Shown here: positions 24,565-32,787 of the stretch, piece after piece | Numbering within the stretch: position 1 is the first letter of the stretch | How the letters are laid out: the number at the start of each line of letters is the position of its first letter | Assembly (NCBI GenBank): GCA_008933735.1 | Contig: WBUL01000001.1 | Location: 154,057-218,056 of the forward strand | Direction of reading: 5' to 3' | DNA: 64,000 bases | Source of the DNA: Anaerolineae bacterium | GTDB taxonomy: Bacteria > Chloroflexota > Anaerolineae > Aggregatilineales > J027 | Program-made: the position numbers and the translations under genes | The notes under the pieces: model-generated | What the model saw: only the letters and a program-made list of their open reading frames with translations | The model's database searches: none | What the model was told of the DNA's origin: nothing

Positions 24565-26411
24565 CCACAGACCAGCCGCGCCGTCAGGATATCGATGCCA
24601 GCCTGACTAATGCCCGCCAGACTATTGCCCTGCTGCGGAGTCAAGTCAATGCGAATCAGTATGACCGCACCTACTTTTTGCAGCGTCTGGATGCTGTTAA
24701 TGAAATTCTGGAAAGCATCATTTCTGAACGTCAGGGACAGGTTGATACGGAGCGTTTTGCCAAACTTTATGAGGTCAGCAAAGCCATTGGTTCAACCCTG
24801 GATCTGGAAGAAGTTTTGCAGCAGGTGATGGACGCGATTATTGCCCTGACCGGCGCCGAGCGCGGTTACCTGATGCTGTTAAACGATGACGGCGTGCTTG
24901 AATTTCGTATCGCCCGCAACCTTGACCAGGAAACCCTGGACAGTGGTGAGTTTGCGGTAAGTCGAACTATCACACGGCAGGTATTCGAAAATGGGACTCC
25001 CATTGTCACCACCAATGCCGCCGAAGACCCGCGCTACGCCGGACAGGTGAGCATCATCACCCATCAATTGCGGAGCATTATGGCGGCCCCACTCCGGGCA
25101 CGGGGCACCATTATTGGTGTGATTTACGTGGACAATCGTGTTCGCACAGGGTTGTTCCGCGAAAAAGACCTGGAAATCATGGAAGCCTTTGCAGGCCAGG
25201 CCGCAGTCGCCATTGATAACGCCCGTTTGTTTAGCGAAACGGACGAAAAATTGGCACAGCGAGTGGAAGAATCGCAGATGCTCCAGTGGATTGACCGCCA
25301 GTTAAATGAAACGCTCGATCTGCGGAAAGCGATGGACTTGACCGTTGAGTGGACACTGAGGATGTGCAGCGCCAAAAATACCAGCCTTGCCATGATCGAC
25401 AGTAACGGCGAGCTACAAATCATGTCGCAGGTTGGAGAGCAGGACAGCCACAGCCAACAGTATCTTTCCGCACATCATCCCTTAATCGAACAGGTTTTTG
25501 AAAGCGGGCAGCCTGTTGTGCAAACTTCTCTGCCCAGTCTGGATATGGCAGGAACTCTGTTGTGTGTGCCAATTAAACGGGAAAACCGGACCATTGGCGT
25601 GATCGTAGTCTACGCTGACCGGGCAGATGCTTTTGATATGGATGAGCAGGCCCTGGTTGCACGTATTGCCGACCGTGCGGCTATCGCTATTGAAAACGCC
25701 CGGCTCTATGATGAAGTGAAACAGGCAAATCAGGCCAAGTCCGTCTTTGTCGGCACTGTGGCACACGAATTGAAAGCGCCCATGACCAGTATCTCCGGTT
25801 ACGCTGACCTGCTGCTGCATTTCAGCAGTTTGAACGAACAAGAGCTCGGCTATGTCACCAGAATAAAGGATGGCACTTTAAGAATGCGCCAACTAGTCGA
25901 TGACCTGAGTGACATCAGCCGGATCGAAAGTGGCAACCTGCGTGTGGAACTGACTGAGGTAGATGTCGCTGAAGTCATTGCTCGCGCCAAAGAAAGTGTT
26001 ATGATCCAGGTTCAGGAGCGTGATCACCGCCTGGTTGAGCACATCGATGATGATTTGCCACCTGTTAAAGCGGATCCTGCCCGCGTCGTACAGGTACTCA
26101 TCAACCTCTTGAGCAACGCCTACAAATACACACCAGAAGGGGGCGAAATCACCATTCAGGCCTATCAGCAAAACGGTCAGGTGATGATTGGGGTGAAAGA
26201 CACAGGGGTTGGCATGTCGCCGGAGGAGCTGCATAAGCTCGGTACAAAGTTCTGGCGTTCCTCGAATGAGTACAGCGTCAAACAGCGGGGAACAGGGCTG
26301 GGCATCAGCATCACCCGCAACCTCATCGAACTGATGCGGGGAACCTTATCCGTTGAAAGCGAAGTCGGTAAAGGCAGCACCTTTACCGTTGGACTGCCTA
26401 TTATCGAATAA
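24561..26411 (+). CDS. Cytoplasmic hybrid-free sensor histidine kinase with two GAF domains
   Basis: 616 residues. The N-terminal helical region is followed by GAF1 (about 65-225) and GAF2 (about 230-385), then HisKA with phospho-acceptor H402 in VAHELKAPMTS, and HATPase_c (about 490-616) with an N-box LINLLSNAYKYT, KDTGVGMSPEEL and GTGLGISIT. No membrane segments. GAF domains sense small molecules or redox state; the ligand is unknown. The frame is open upstream to 24501, but ATG 24561 overlaps the nth stop (ATGA). Its stop overlaps the PIG-L start as TAATG. No response regulator is adjacent. Confidence 0.93.
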   Translation: MTTDQPRRQDIDASLTNARQTIALLRSQVNANQYDRTYFLQRLDAVNEILESIISERQGQVDTERFAKLYEVSKAIGSTLDLEEVLQQVMDAIIALTGAERGYLMLLNDDGVLEFRIARNLDQETLDSGEFAVSRTITRQVFENGTPIVTTNAAEDPRYAGQVSIITHQLRSIMAAPLRARGTIIGVIYVDNRVRTGLFREKDLEIMEAFAGQAAVAIDNARLFSETDEKLAQRVEESQMLQWIDRQLNETLDLRKAMDLTVEWTLRMCSAKNTSLAMIDSNGELQIMSQVGEQDSHSQQYLSAHHPLIEQVFESGQPVVQTSLPSLDMAGTLLCVPIKRENRTIGVIVVYADRADAFDMDEQALVARIADRAAIAIENARLYDEVKQANQAKSVFVGTVAHELKAPMTSISGYADLLLHFSSLNEQELGYVTRIKDGTLRMRQLVDDLSDISRIESGNLRVELTEVDVAEVIARAKESVMIQVQERDHRLVEHIDDDLPPVKADPARVVQVLINLLSNAYKYTPEGGEITIQAYQQNGQVMIGVKDTGVGMSPEELHKLGTKFWRSSNEYSVKQRGTGLGISITRNLIELMRGTLSVESEVGKGSTFTVGLPIIE

Positions 26412-27214
26412 TGCATGTTTTCATTTCACCACATCTGGATGATGCCGTCTTAAGCTGCGGCGGCTTGATTCACCAGCTTGTGCGGCGCGGTGAGAAGGTC
26501 GTTTCCATCACCGTCATGGCTGGTAGCCCAAACGAACCTCTTCCTGATACCCCACTGACTCGCGATCTGCATCAGCGCTGGCAGGCGGGCAAAGACCCCT
26601 ATGAAACGCGGCGGCAGGAAGACTTTGATGCCCTGCATCGGCTCGGCGTGCAAAATATTCAACATCTGGGTCTGCTGGACTGCCCCTACCGTACCGATGT
26701 TCACGGAAAACCCCTGTACACCCTGAACAGCCATCTTTTTAGCGGCATTCACCCCGACGATCCTGTACTTGCCTACCAATTGCCAATACCGGAAAATGCA
26801 CACTTTGTTTATGCCCCGCTGGGTGCGGGTGGGCACGTTGACCACCTGGCTGTCCGCCGTGCTGCCCAACAACTCCCATCTGATTTGGTAGTTTATTACT
26901 ATGAGGAGTATCCTTACAGTGCAAGCAGCGGCGAAGCCCGACGCATCACGGATGATTCACCGCAGCAGCAGGTAGGGGCACAAGCCGTCCAGACCGCCCT
27001 GGACAGTTTTCAACAGCGGCTGCGGCCTCGTCTGACTTTCCTGACGGAGGATGATCTTGCAGCCAAAATAGCGGCGATTATGTATTATCGGTCGCAAATA
27101 AGTTCTTTCTGGGACAATACGGCGGACATGGCGGCTCGTGTCCGTGCTTATGCTCAGGAAGTCGCGGCGCCGGCTGCGGAGCGATTATGGGTAAAAGGAG
27201 AATCCAATCCATGA
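26411..27214 (+). CDS. PIG-L family deacetylase (LmbE-like)
   Basis: 267 residues. ISPHLDDAVLSCGG at 5-18 holds the His-Asp-Asp metal site of the LmbE/PIG-L fold, and GGHVDHLAVRRA near 137-148 supplies the third His. These zinc enzymes remove acetyl groups from N-acetylglucosamine-linked substrates such as GlcNAc-Ins, bacillithiol precursors or surface glycans. It sits between two histidine kinase genes, with 1-nt and 4-nt overlaps to them. The substrate cannot be fixed from sequence. Confidence 0.92.
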   Translation: MHVFISPHLDDAVLSCGGLIHQLVRRGEKVVSITVMAGSPNEPLPDTPLTRDLHQRWQAGKDPYETRRQEDFDALHRLGVQNIQHLGLLDCPYRTDVHGKPLYTLNSHLFSGIHPDDPVLAYQLPIPENAHFVYAPLGAGGHVDHLAVRRAAQQLPSDLVVYYYEEYPYSASSGEARRITDDSPQQQVGAQAVQTALDSFQQRLRPRLTFLTEDDLAAKIAAIMYYRSQISSFWDNTADMAARVRAYAQEVAAPAAERLWVKGESNP

Positions 27215-28059
27215 GCCATTTAACAGAAGCGCTGGAATTACTGGGTGAATTGGAAGTCAGTGCAAACCAACAGGCCCGGCTGGCAGAAATCAAACGTCTG
27301 CTTGAGCAGGCCCAAAAAGATAGTGAAGAGGTAGAAACGCTGCGCCAAAAACTCGATGAAACGATCAAAGGACATGGGCAGTTCATTTCATTTGTCGTCC
27401 ATGAAATCCGTAAACCCATGACGACCATTCGCGGCTATTCGGATATGCTGGTCAAGAAAGTGGTCGGTGATTTGAACGCCATGCAGGATCAGTTTATTAA
27501 CACTATTCGAAATAACGTGATTAGTATGGATAATCTGCTTTCTGATATTAGCGATATGACCAAGATGACCACCGGGCGAATGGTCGCAGAACCCAAAATG
27601 GATATGTTTAAGAATATCGCCATGAAGCTGGAAAAAGAATTCGCCGAAAAAGCCGAAGCCCGTCAGGTTAAACTGACTTTTGACGTTCCTCAGGGACTAC
27701 CCCTGCTTAATCTTGATTCCGGACGGGTGGAACGGGCGCTGAGCAAACTGGTGGATAATGCCATTAAATACACCCGTGAAGGCGAAGGCGAAGTGATCGT
27801 GAATGCCTCTAATGAAACCGGAAAGCTGCGAATCACCGTCAGGGATAATGGCATCGGCATCAGCGAGGCTGACCAACAGCACCTGGGTGAATTGTTCTTC
27901 CGAGGCGATCATGAACTGGTGCTGCAAACAAAAGGTTACGGGATGGGGATCCCGATTGTGCTAGAATGTATGCGAATGGTACATGGCGAAGTCTCGTGGG
28001 AAAGTAAGGAAGGTGAGGGCAGCGCCTTCAGCCTCCTCTTACCCACAATGGGTGGGTGA
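27211..28059 (+). CDS. Soluble histidine kinase without a recognised sensor domain
   Basis: 282 residues from ATG at 27211 behind AAAGGAG; ATGA overlaps the PIG-L stop. The first 55 residues form a coiled coil (NQQARLAEIKRLLEQAQKDSEEVETLRQKLDE). HisKA follows with H64 in FVVHEIRKPMTT, then HATPase_c with SKLVDNAIKYT, VRDNGIGISEAD and GYGMGIPIV. It lacks GAF, PAS or membrane segments, so any input must come through the coiled coil or a partner; the upstream GAF kinase is an obvious candidate (inference). Confidence 0.9.
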   Translation: MSHLTEALELLGELEVSANQQARLAEIKRLLEQAQKDSEEVETLRQKLDETIKGHGQFISFVVHEIRKPMTTIRGYSDMLVKKVVGDLNAMQDQFINTIRNNVISMDNLLSDISDMTKMTTGRMVAEPKMDMFKNIAMKLEKEFAEKAEARQVKLTFDVPQGLPLLNLDSGRVERALSKLVDNAIKYTREGEGEVIVNASNETGKLRITVRDNGIGISEADQQHLGELFFRGDHELVLQTKGYGMGIPIVLECMRMVHGEVSWESKEGEGSAFSLLLPTMGG

Positions 28060-28066
28060 AAAATGC

Positions 28067-28095
28067 TTTACAGCCTCTGCGGTTTATGATATATT
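28067..28095 (+). promoter_or_regulatory. Sigma-70-type promoter of greA
   Basis: TTTACA, a 17-bp spacer and TATATT lie immediately after the upstream kinase stop. Transcription would start near 28102, giving greA a leader of about 70 nt. Confidence 0.7.
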
Positions 28096-28122
28096 GCCCC
28101 TCACACAAGAGACACATTATAC

Positions 28123-28153
28123 CCGCCCTTTAGTGGCGGTTTCTTTTATTTTT
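28123..28153 (+). terminator. Hairpin plus U tract in the greA leader
   Basis: CCGCC and GGCGG form a 5-bp stem around a 7-nt loop, followed by TTTCTTTTATTTTT. It lies between the greA promoter and its start codon, so it may be an attenuator of greA or a terminator for readthrough from the kinase operon. Confidence 0.6.
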
Positions 28154-28172
28154 GGTCGTGAAGGAAGATGAC

Positions 28173-28649
28173 ATGGTTCAATCACAGCGCCACTATCTGA
28201 CTGAAGAAGGCCTGAAAGAAGTCGAAGAAAGGTTAAATTTTCTTCGTACTGTGCGCCGTCAGGAAGTTGCCCAACGCTTGCACAATGCACTCGCTGAAGG
28301 TGGGGAACTGGGCGAAGATGCTGAATATGAAGATGCAAAAAACGAACAGGCCTTTGTGGAAGGCGAAATTGCCCGCCTGGAAGAAATCCTCAGCAAAGTC
28401 GTTTTAATTGATGAAAACCGGCCTAAGGATATTGTGGGAATAGGCAGCCGCGTCAAACTGCGCGAGAAAGGCACTGACCTAGATGAAGAATATCTCATTG
28501 TTGGAGAAGCTGAAGCTGATCCCAGCCGGGGCAAGATTTCATACAAGAGCCCGCTTGGGCAGGCGCTGATGAATCATAAAGTCAAGGACACAGTCAAAGT
28601 CCAGGCGCCGGATGGCGAATTGAGTTTTTCGATTCTCTCGATTGAATAG
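28173..28649 (+). CDS. greA: Transcription elongation factor GreA
   Basis: 158 residues from ATG at 28173, with AAGGAAG upstream; the frame stays open a few codons further, but the family begins at about this Met. The N-terminal coiled coil carries the catalytic acidic tip (GELGEDAEYEDAKNEQA), and the C-terminal FKBP-like domain follows (IVGIGSRVKL, ADPSRGKISYKSPLGQAL). GreA enters the RNA polymerase secondary channel and stimulates cleavage of backtracked transcripts. Confidence 0.96.
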   Translation: MVQSQRHYLTEEGLKEVEERLNFLRTVRRQEVAQRLHNALAEGGELGEDAEYEDAKNEQAFVEGEIARLEEILSKVVLIDENRPKDIVGIGSRVKLREKGTDLDEEYLIVGEAEADPSRGKISYKSPLGQALMNHKVKDTVKVQAPDGELSFSILSIE

Positions 28650-28730
28650 ACAAGCACTGCCCCTAAACCAAGCAGTCAGTGCGTCCCTGTGGTAGACTTG
28701 ATACAATAACCTCGTCGAATGGAGAGCAAG

Positions 28731-29846
28731 ATGGCAAAGTCGGACGCGCTGGCTGCCCTGAATTTTCAGAACGTGATTAAAAACATGGGCACCGGCCTAC
28801 TGATATTTGATGCCCAGGATAAACTCATTTTAGATAATCTCGTCGCCCAGCAAATCCTTGGCCCCAACCTGGTACTCATGCGCTCTGAGGGCTGGTCTGC
28901 TTTTGCTATGCTCACCGACGCGAATCGCGGTGAGCAGCACCCAGCCAATGAAATTCGCGCCAGAGCGATCCATCAGGCCGCTCCCGTTCGCTTTCATATG
29001 CTGCTGCTGGGGGTGAATACCCCTTGCTGGGCCTCCAGTGTAAAAAACGAGGATGGGAAAGTATTCACCGTTATTTCAATAGAGCGTCCGGATTGGCACG
29101 CCCTTATGGAATTGATGGGAACCTTCCGTGCCGAAGCGCGTTCTGCCATCACCAGCACGAGCGGTCACGCCGATTTTGTCCGTAAACTATTGAACAACCC
29201 ACCTAAAAAAACCACCGTTGAAGACCTCGGCAAGCGGGCAATGGGTATGATCGACGTGATTTCGAGCCAGATGCACCGACTGCAACTGCTGATCGATTTA
29301 CTGCACCGTCTGGAAATAATCCGCACCGGTCAGCTTCCTGGGCTGATCGAACAGCGCACCACAGTAATCGCCGTTGCGGACTTCATTGAGGATTTCGTCG
29401 AAGAACTCAGCGAAGAAGCCCTGGTTGATCCCAACATTGATCCTGATGCCTACCGAGACAGGCTGGTGCTGGATGTGGATGACAAACTTAAGGTCAAAGC
29501 GCCTAAAACCATGCTGCGTGACATCCTCAGGGATGTGCTCCGAAATTCATTTATGTACAGCGAAAGCCCCGCGGCGGTCAAACTTCGGGTTTTTTCCGCC
29601 ACCCAGGGGAGACATGTGCAGTTTGATGTCACAGATGAAGGCTGTGGCATCCGTGCAAAAGAGGCCGACCGGGTCTTCCAACCTTTTCAGCGGGCACGCC
29701 AGCCACAGGTGATCCGGGAGTACGGGTATGGGCTGGCCCTGTATCTCTGCAAGGCTGAGGTTGAAGGCATGGGTGGACGCATCTGGTATGAAAGCGAAGA
29801 AGGTGTAGGCACAACATTTAGCTTCAAACTGCCCATCGCGGATTGA
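28731..29846 (+). CDS. Degenerate histidine-kinase-like protein lacking the phospho-acceptor His
   Basis: 371 residues. Residues 10-115 form a PAS-like region (NVIKNMGTGLLIFDAQDKLILDN). The helical dimerisation region has FRAEARSAITS at 132-142 where kinases have xxHELRTPLTS: the acceptor position is Ala (A134). The ATPase domain is better kept: DVLRNSFMYS (N-box Asn present), VTDEGCGIRAKEADRVF and YGYGLALYLCK, with EEGVGTTFSFKLP at the end. It may bind ATP but cannot autophosphorylate in the normal way, so it could be an allosteric partner or sequestering protein. A GGAG 6 nt before ATG 28731 fits better than the ATG at 28719. Confidence 0.85.
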   Translation: MAKSDALAALNFQNVIKNMGTGLLIFDAQDKLILDNLVAQQILGPNLVLMRSEGWSAFAMLTDANRGEQHPANEIRARAIHQAAPVRFHMLLLGVNTPCWASSVKNEDGKVFTVISIERPDWHALMELMGTFRAEARSAITSTSGHADFVRKLLNNPPKKTTVEDLGKRAMGMIDVISSQMHRLQLLIDLLHRLEIIRTGQLPGLIEQRTTVIAVADFIEDFVEELSEEALVDPNIDPDAYRDRLVLDVDDKLKVKAPKTMLRDILRDVLRNSFMYSESPAAVKLRVFSATQGRHVQFDVTDEGCGIRAKEADRVFQPFQRARQPQVIREYGYGLALYLCKAEVEGMGGRIWYESEEGVGTTFSFKLPIAD

Positions 29847-29849
29847 GAC

Positions 29850-29878
29850 TTGGTATCACGTTAAATTGCTGTTAAAAT
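29850..29878 (+). promoter_or_regulatory. Sigma-70-type promoter of the thiamine transporter operon
   Basis: TTGGTA, a 17-bp spacer and TAAAAT lie just after the kinase-like gene and about 11 bp before the TPP aptamer. Confidence 0.65.
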
Positions 29879-29888
29879 AGACATACTG

Positions 29889-29985
29889 TTCTCCAGGGGA
29901 GTCCGTGCAAACGGGCTGAGAGGGTGCGTAAAGCCGCACCGACCCTTAGACCTGACCCAGATCATACTGGCGTAGGAAGGATTGT
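29889..29985 (+). promoter_or_regulatory. TPP riboswitch (THI element)
   Basis: The aptamer core is clear: GGGGAGTCC, CTGAGAGG, and ACCTGACCCAGATCATACTGGCGTAGGAAGG, with a variable stem (GGTGCG/CGCACC) in between. Thiamine pyrophosphate binding normally shuts off the downstream genes. The next hairpin at 30010-30053 is the likely expression platform. Confidence 0.95.
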
Positions 29986-30009
29986 GTATGAAATCAAACA
30001 TCCTCTACT

Positions 30010-30053
30010 AAAACAGCGTCTTTTCACAATGTAAGCGGCTGTTTTTCGTTTTT
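30010..30053 (+). terminator. Riboswitch expression-platform terminator
   Basis: AAAACAGC and GCTGTTTT form an 8-bp stem around a long loop, followed by TTTTCGTTTTT, between the TPP aptamer and the thiB start. Ligand binding would favour termination (inference). Confidence 0.75.
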
Positions 30054-30073
30054 AAACCCGAGGAGAAAACACC

Positions 30074-31123
30074 ATGATAATGAAACGCCTCTTCCTGGCT
30101 TTGTTTGTATTCACCTTGTGTCTGCCAGCTTTACCCGGTGCAGCACAAGAAGAAATAGTCACTCTTGTGACGCATGACAGCTTTAACATCAGCGAAGATG
30201 TACTGAAATCGTTTGAAGAAGAAACTGGCCTCAAGATCGAGATTTTGCAGCTTGGTGACGCAGGCACCCTCACCAACCAGGCCGTTTTGAGCGCAAATAA
30301 CCCGCTTGGCGATGTCATCTTCGGGATTGATAATACCTTCCTGGGACGGGCGCTGGCAGGAGATATTTTTGAACCCTATGTCTCTCCCCTGCTGGAAGAT
30401 GTCCCAGATGCGTTCAAAGTTGATCCCGAAAACCGTGTTACACCCATTGACTATGGCGATGTATGCCTCAACTACGACCTCCGGTACTTTGAGGAAAATG
30501 AGCTTGAAGTCCCTACCCATTTGCAGGATTTGACAAGCGAAGCGTACAAAAATTTGCTGGTCGTGCAGAATCCGGCAACTTCTTCCCCAGGTCTGGCCTT
30601 CCTGCTGGCGACCATCGCCGAATTTGGGACAGACGGCGACTACACCTATCTCGATTACTGGCAGGACTTGGTCGATAACGGAGTGCTGGTGGTGGAGGAC
30701 TGGTCAAGCGCCTATTATGGCGAATTTACCCTGGCAGGTGGAGATTATCCATTGGTGGTCAGTTATGCCAGCAGCCCACCTGTAGAAGTCCTTTTTGCCG
30801 ACCCGCCTGTGGATGAAGCCCTGACAGGCAGCGTGATCGGGGATGGCACCTGTTTCCGGCAGATTGAATTTGCGGGGGTCCTGAAAGGTGCCAACAATAT
30901 CAACGGAGCGCAGAAATTCATTGACTTTATGCTCAGCAAGGAATTTCAGGAAGACATCCCCCTGCAAATGTTCGTTTTTCCGGTCAACCCCAACGCAGAA
31001 TTACCGGAACTGTTCGTTGAATATGCTCAGATTCCCGATAACCCCGCACAAATGACCATTGAGGAAATTGACGCAGGCCGCGAACAGTGGATTCAGGCAT
31101 GGACAGAAGCCGTACTGCGCTGA
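30074..31123 (+). CDS. thiB: Thiamine ABC transporter substrate-binding protein
   Basis: 349 residues. A signal peptide (MKRLFLALFVFTLCLPALPGAAQ) is followed by a periplasmic-binding fold of the ThiB/iron(III)-type family: VTLVTHDSFNISEDVL, FEEETGLKIEIL, PLGDVIFGIDNTFLGRAL, TPIDYGDVCLNYD and LLVVQNPATSSPGLAFL. It captures thiamine or its phosphates outside the membrane. GAGGAG is 8 nt before the ATG. It is under the TPP riboswitch and its 3' end overlaps thiP by 25 bp. Confidence 0.94.
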   Translation: MIMKRLFLALFVFTLCLPALPGAAQEEIVTLVTHDSFNISEDVLKSFEEETGLKIEILQLGDAGTLTNQAVLSANNPLGDVIFGIDNTFLGRALAGDIFEPYVSPLLEDVPDAFKVDPENRVTPIDYGDVCLNYDLRYFEENELEVPTHLQDLTSEAYKNLLVVQNPATSSPGLAFLLATIAEFGTDGDYTYLDYWQDLVDNGVLVVEDWSSAYYGEFTLAGGDYPLVVSYASSPPVEVLFADPPVDEALTGSVIGDGTCFRQIEFAGVLKGANNINGAQKFIDFMLSKEFQEDIPLQMFVFPVNPNAELPELFVEYAQIPDNPAQMTIEEIDAGREQWIQAWTEAVLR

Positions 31124-32787
31124 TCTGGCGGTATGCAGGGCGTGGGCTGCTGCTCACGCCCCTGCTGTTTTTGCTGGTCTTCTTTTTTTATCCGTTAGGG
31201 TCAATTTTGCAGTTCAGTCTTGCCCCGGACGGCAAACTGGATTTTGCTGCCTTCCAGCAGATATTCAGCCGACCGTATTACCGTGAAACGCTGTGGTTTA
31301 CCACCTGGCAGGCCGCGCTGTCTACCCTTTTGACCCTGGGTTTGGCCTTCCCTGCCGCACATGTTTTTGCCAAATATCAATTTCCGGGCAAATCGCTGCT
31401 GCTGGCCCTGGCAACAATTCCCTTTGTGCTGCCAACTGTCGTCGTGGCAACAGCGTTTATTGCGCTGCTGGGTGAGGATAGTGCCCTCAACGGACTTCTT
31501 ATGAAAGTTTTCAAGCTAGAGGAGCCGCCGCTGCACCTTGAACGGTCCCTGAAAATCATTCTGCTGGCGCATATTTTCTACAATTATGCCGTCGCGCTGC
31601 GAATTATCAGCAGTTTCTGGAGCAACCAGAGCCAGCGGATTCAGGAGGCCGCGCAGATGCTGGGGGCAAGCCGTTGGATGGTATTTTACAGAATTACTCT
31701 GCCCCTGCTCCTTCCTGCCGTAACTGCCGCCGCTGCACTTGTCTTTATGTTTTGTTTCACCAGTTTTGGCGTCGTCCGTATTCTGGGCGGCTTGAAATAT
31801 GCCACGCTGGAAGTTGAAATCCACTACCAGAGTCTTTCGCTGTTCGATTTGCCTACTGCCGGAGCGCTCTCAGTAATTCAACTGATGACAACACTGGTCA
31901 TGATGATCGTATATACAAACTTGCAGCGCCAGATGACCCAACCTCTCAATTTGCAGTCCTCCCGGCAGGTTGCCCGGAAACCACGACGTTGGGCCGAAAA
32001 AGGCTGGCTCGCCTTGAATCTGATCGTTATGAGCCTGTTGATCTTTGCCCCGATTCTGGCGCTGATTGAGCGCTCATTCACGTTAGGAGACGGCGGTTTT
32101 ACTACCCGTTACTATGAACAGCTTCAGGAAAACCCGCACCGTTCGATTCGCGCAGTAGCGCCTGTGGCCGCAATACAGAATTCTCTGGAATATGCCTTCT
32201 TCGTCACGATCTTTTCGGTGCTGCTGGGAACCCTTGCGGCTTATCTCCTCAGCCAGAAAACCCGATTTTCGCGCTGGCTCGATCCCGTTTTTATGCTGCC
32301 CCTGGCCGCAAGTGCCGTAACACTCGGTTTCGGGTTTATCATTACCCTGGATGAACCACCCCTCAATTTACGCAGTTCTTACTGGATCGTGCCCATTGCC
32401 CATACCCTGGTGGCAATGCCATTGGTTGTGCGGAGTGTACTGCCCTCGCTGAGAGCTATCAAACCCTCTATCGGCGAGGCGGCGGCAGTGCTGGGTGCCA
32501 GTCGCTGGCAGCGTTGGCGGCGGATTGAACTGCCTCTCATTACACGCAGCATCGCGGTGGGCGCAACTTTTGCCTTCACGGTCAGTATGGGCGAGTTTGG
32601 CGCATCCAGTTTTGTCGCCCGACCCAACCAGCCAACCATCCCCATTGTGATTTTCCGTTTTCTGGGGCAGCCGGGGCTCGCTAATTATGGGCAGGCCCTG
32701 GCAATGTCCGTGATTCTCATGGCGGTCTGCGCGGCAGGGTTCGTTCTCATCGAACGGCTGAATCGTGCCGTGATAGGGGAATTTTGA
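31099..32787 (+). CDS. thiP: Thiamine ABC transporter permease
   Basis: 562 residues, consistent with ThiP, which fuses two permease domains. Each half has a BPD_transp_1 coupling motif: EAAQMLGASRWMVFYRITLPLLLPA in the first half and EAAAVLGASRWQRWRRIELPLITRS in the second. About twelve hydrophobic segments are visible. The ATG at 31099 overlaps thiB; a GTG at 31087 is also possible. Its stop overlaps thiQ as TGATG. Confidence 0.94.
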   Translation: MDRSRTALIWRYAGRGLLLTPLLFLLVFFFYPLGSILQFSLAPDGKLDFAAFQQIFSRPYYRETLWFTTWQAALSTLLTLGLAFPAAHVFAKYQFPGKSLLLALATIPFVLPTVVVATAFIALLGEDSALNGLLMKVFKLEEPPLHLERSLKIILLAHIFYNYAVALRIISSFWSNQSQRIQEAAQMLGASRWMVFYRITLPLLLPAVTAAAALVFMFCFTSFGVVRILGGLKYATLEVEIHYQSLSLFDLPTAGALSVIQLMTTLVMMIVYTNLQRQMTQPLNLQSSRQVARKPRRWAEKGWLALNLIVMSLLIFAPILALIERSFTLGDGGFTTRYYEQLQENPHRSIRAVAPVAAIQNSLEYAFFVTIFSVLLGTLAAYLLSQKTRFSRWLDPVFMLPLAASAVTLGFGFIITLDEPPLNLRSSYWIVPIAHTLVAMPLVVRSVLPSLRAIKPSIGEAAAVLGASRWQRWRRIELPLITRSIAVGATFAFTVSMGEFGASSFVARPNQPTIPIVIFRFLGQPGLANYGQALAMSVILMAVCAAGFVLIERLNRAVIGEF

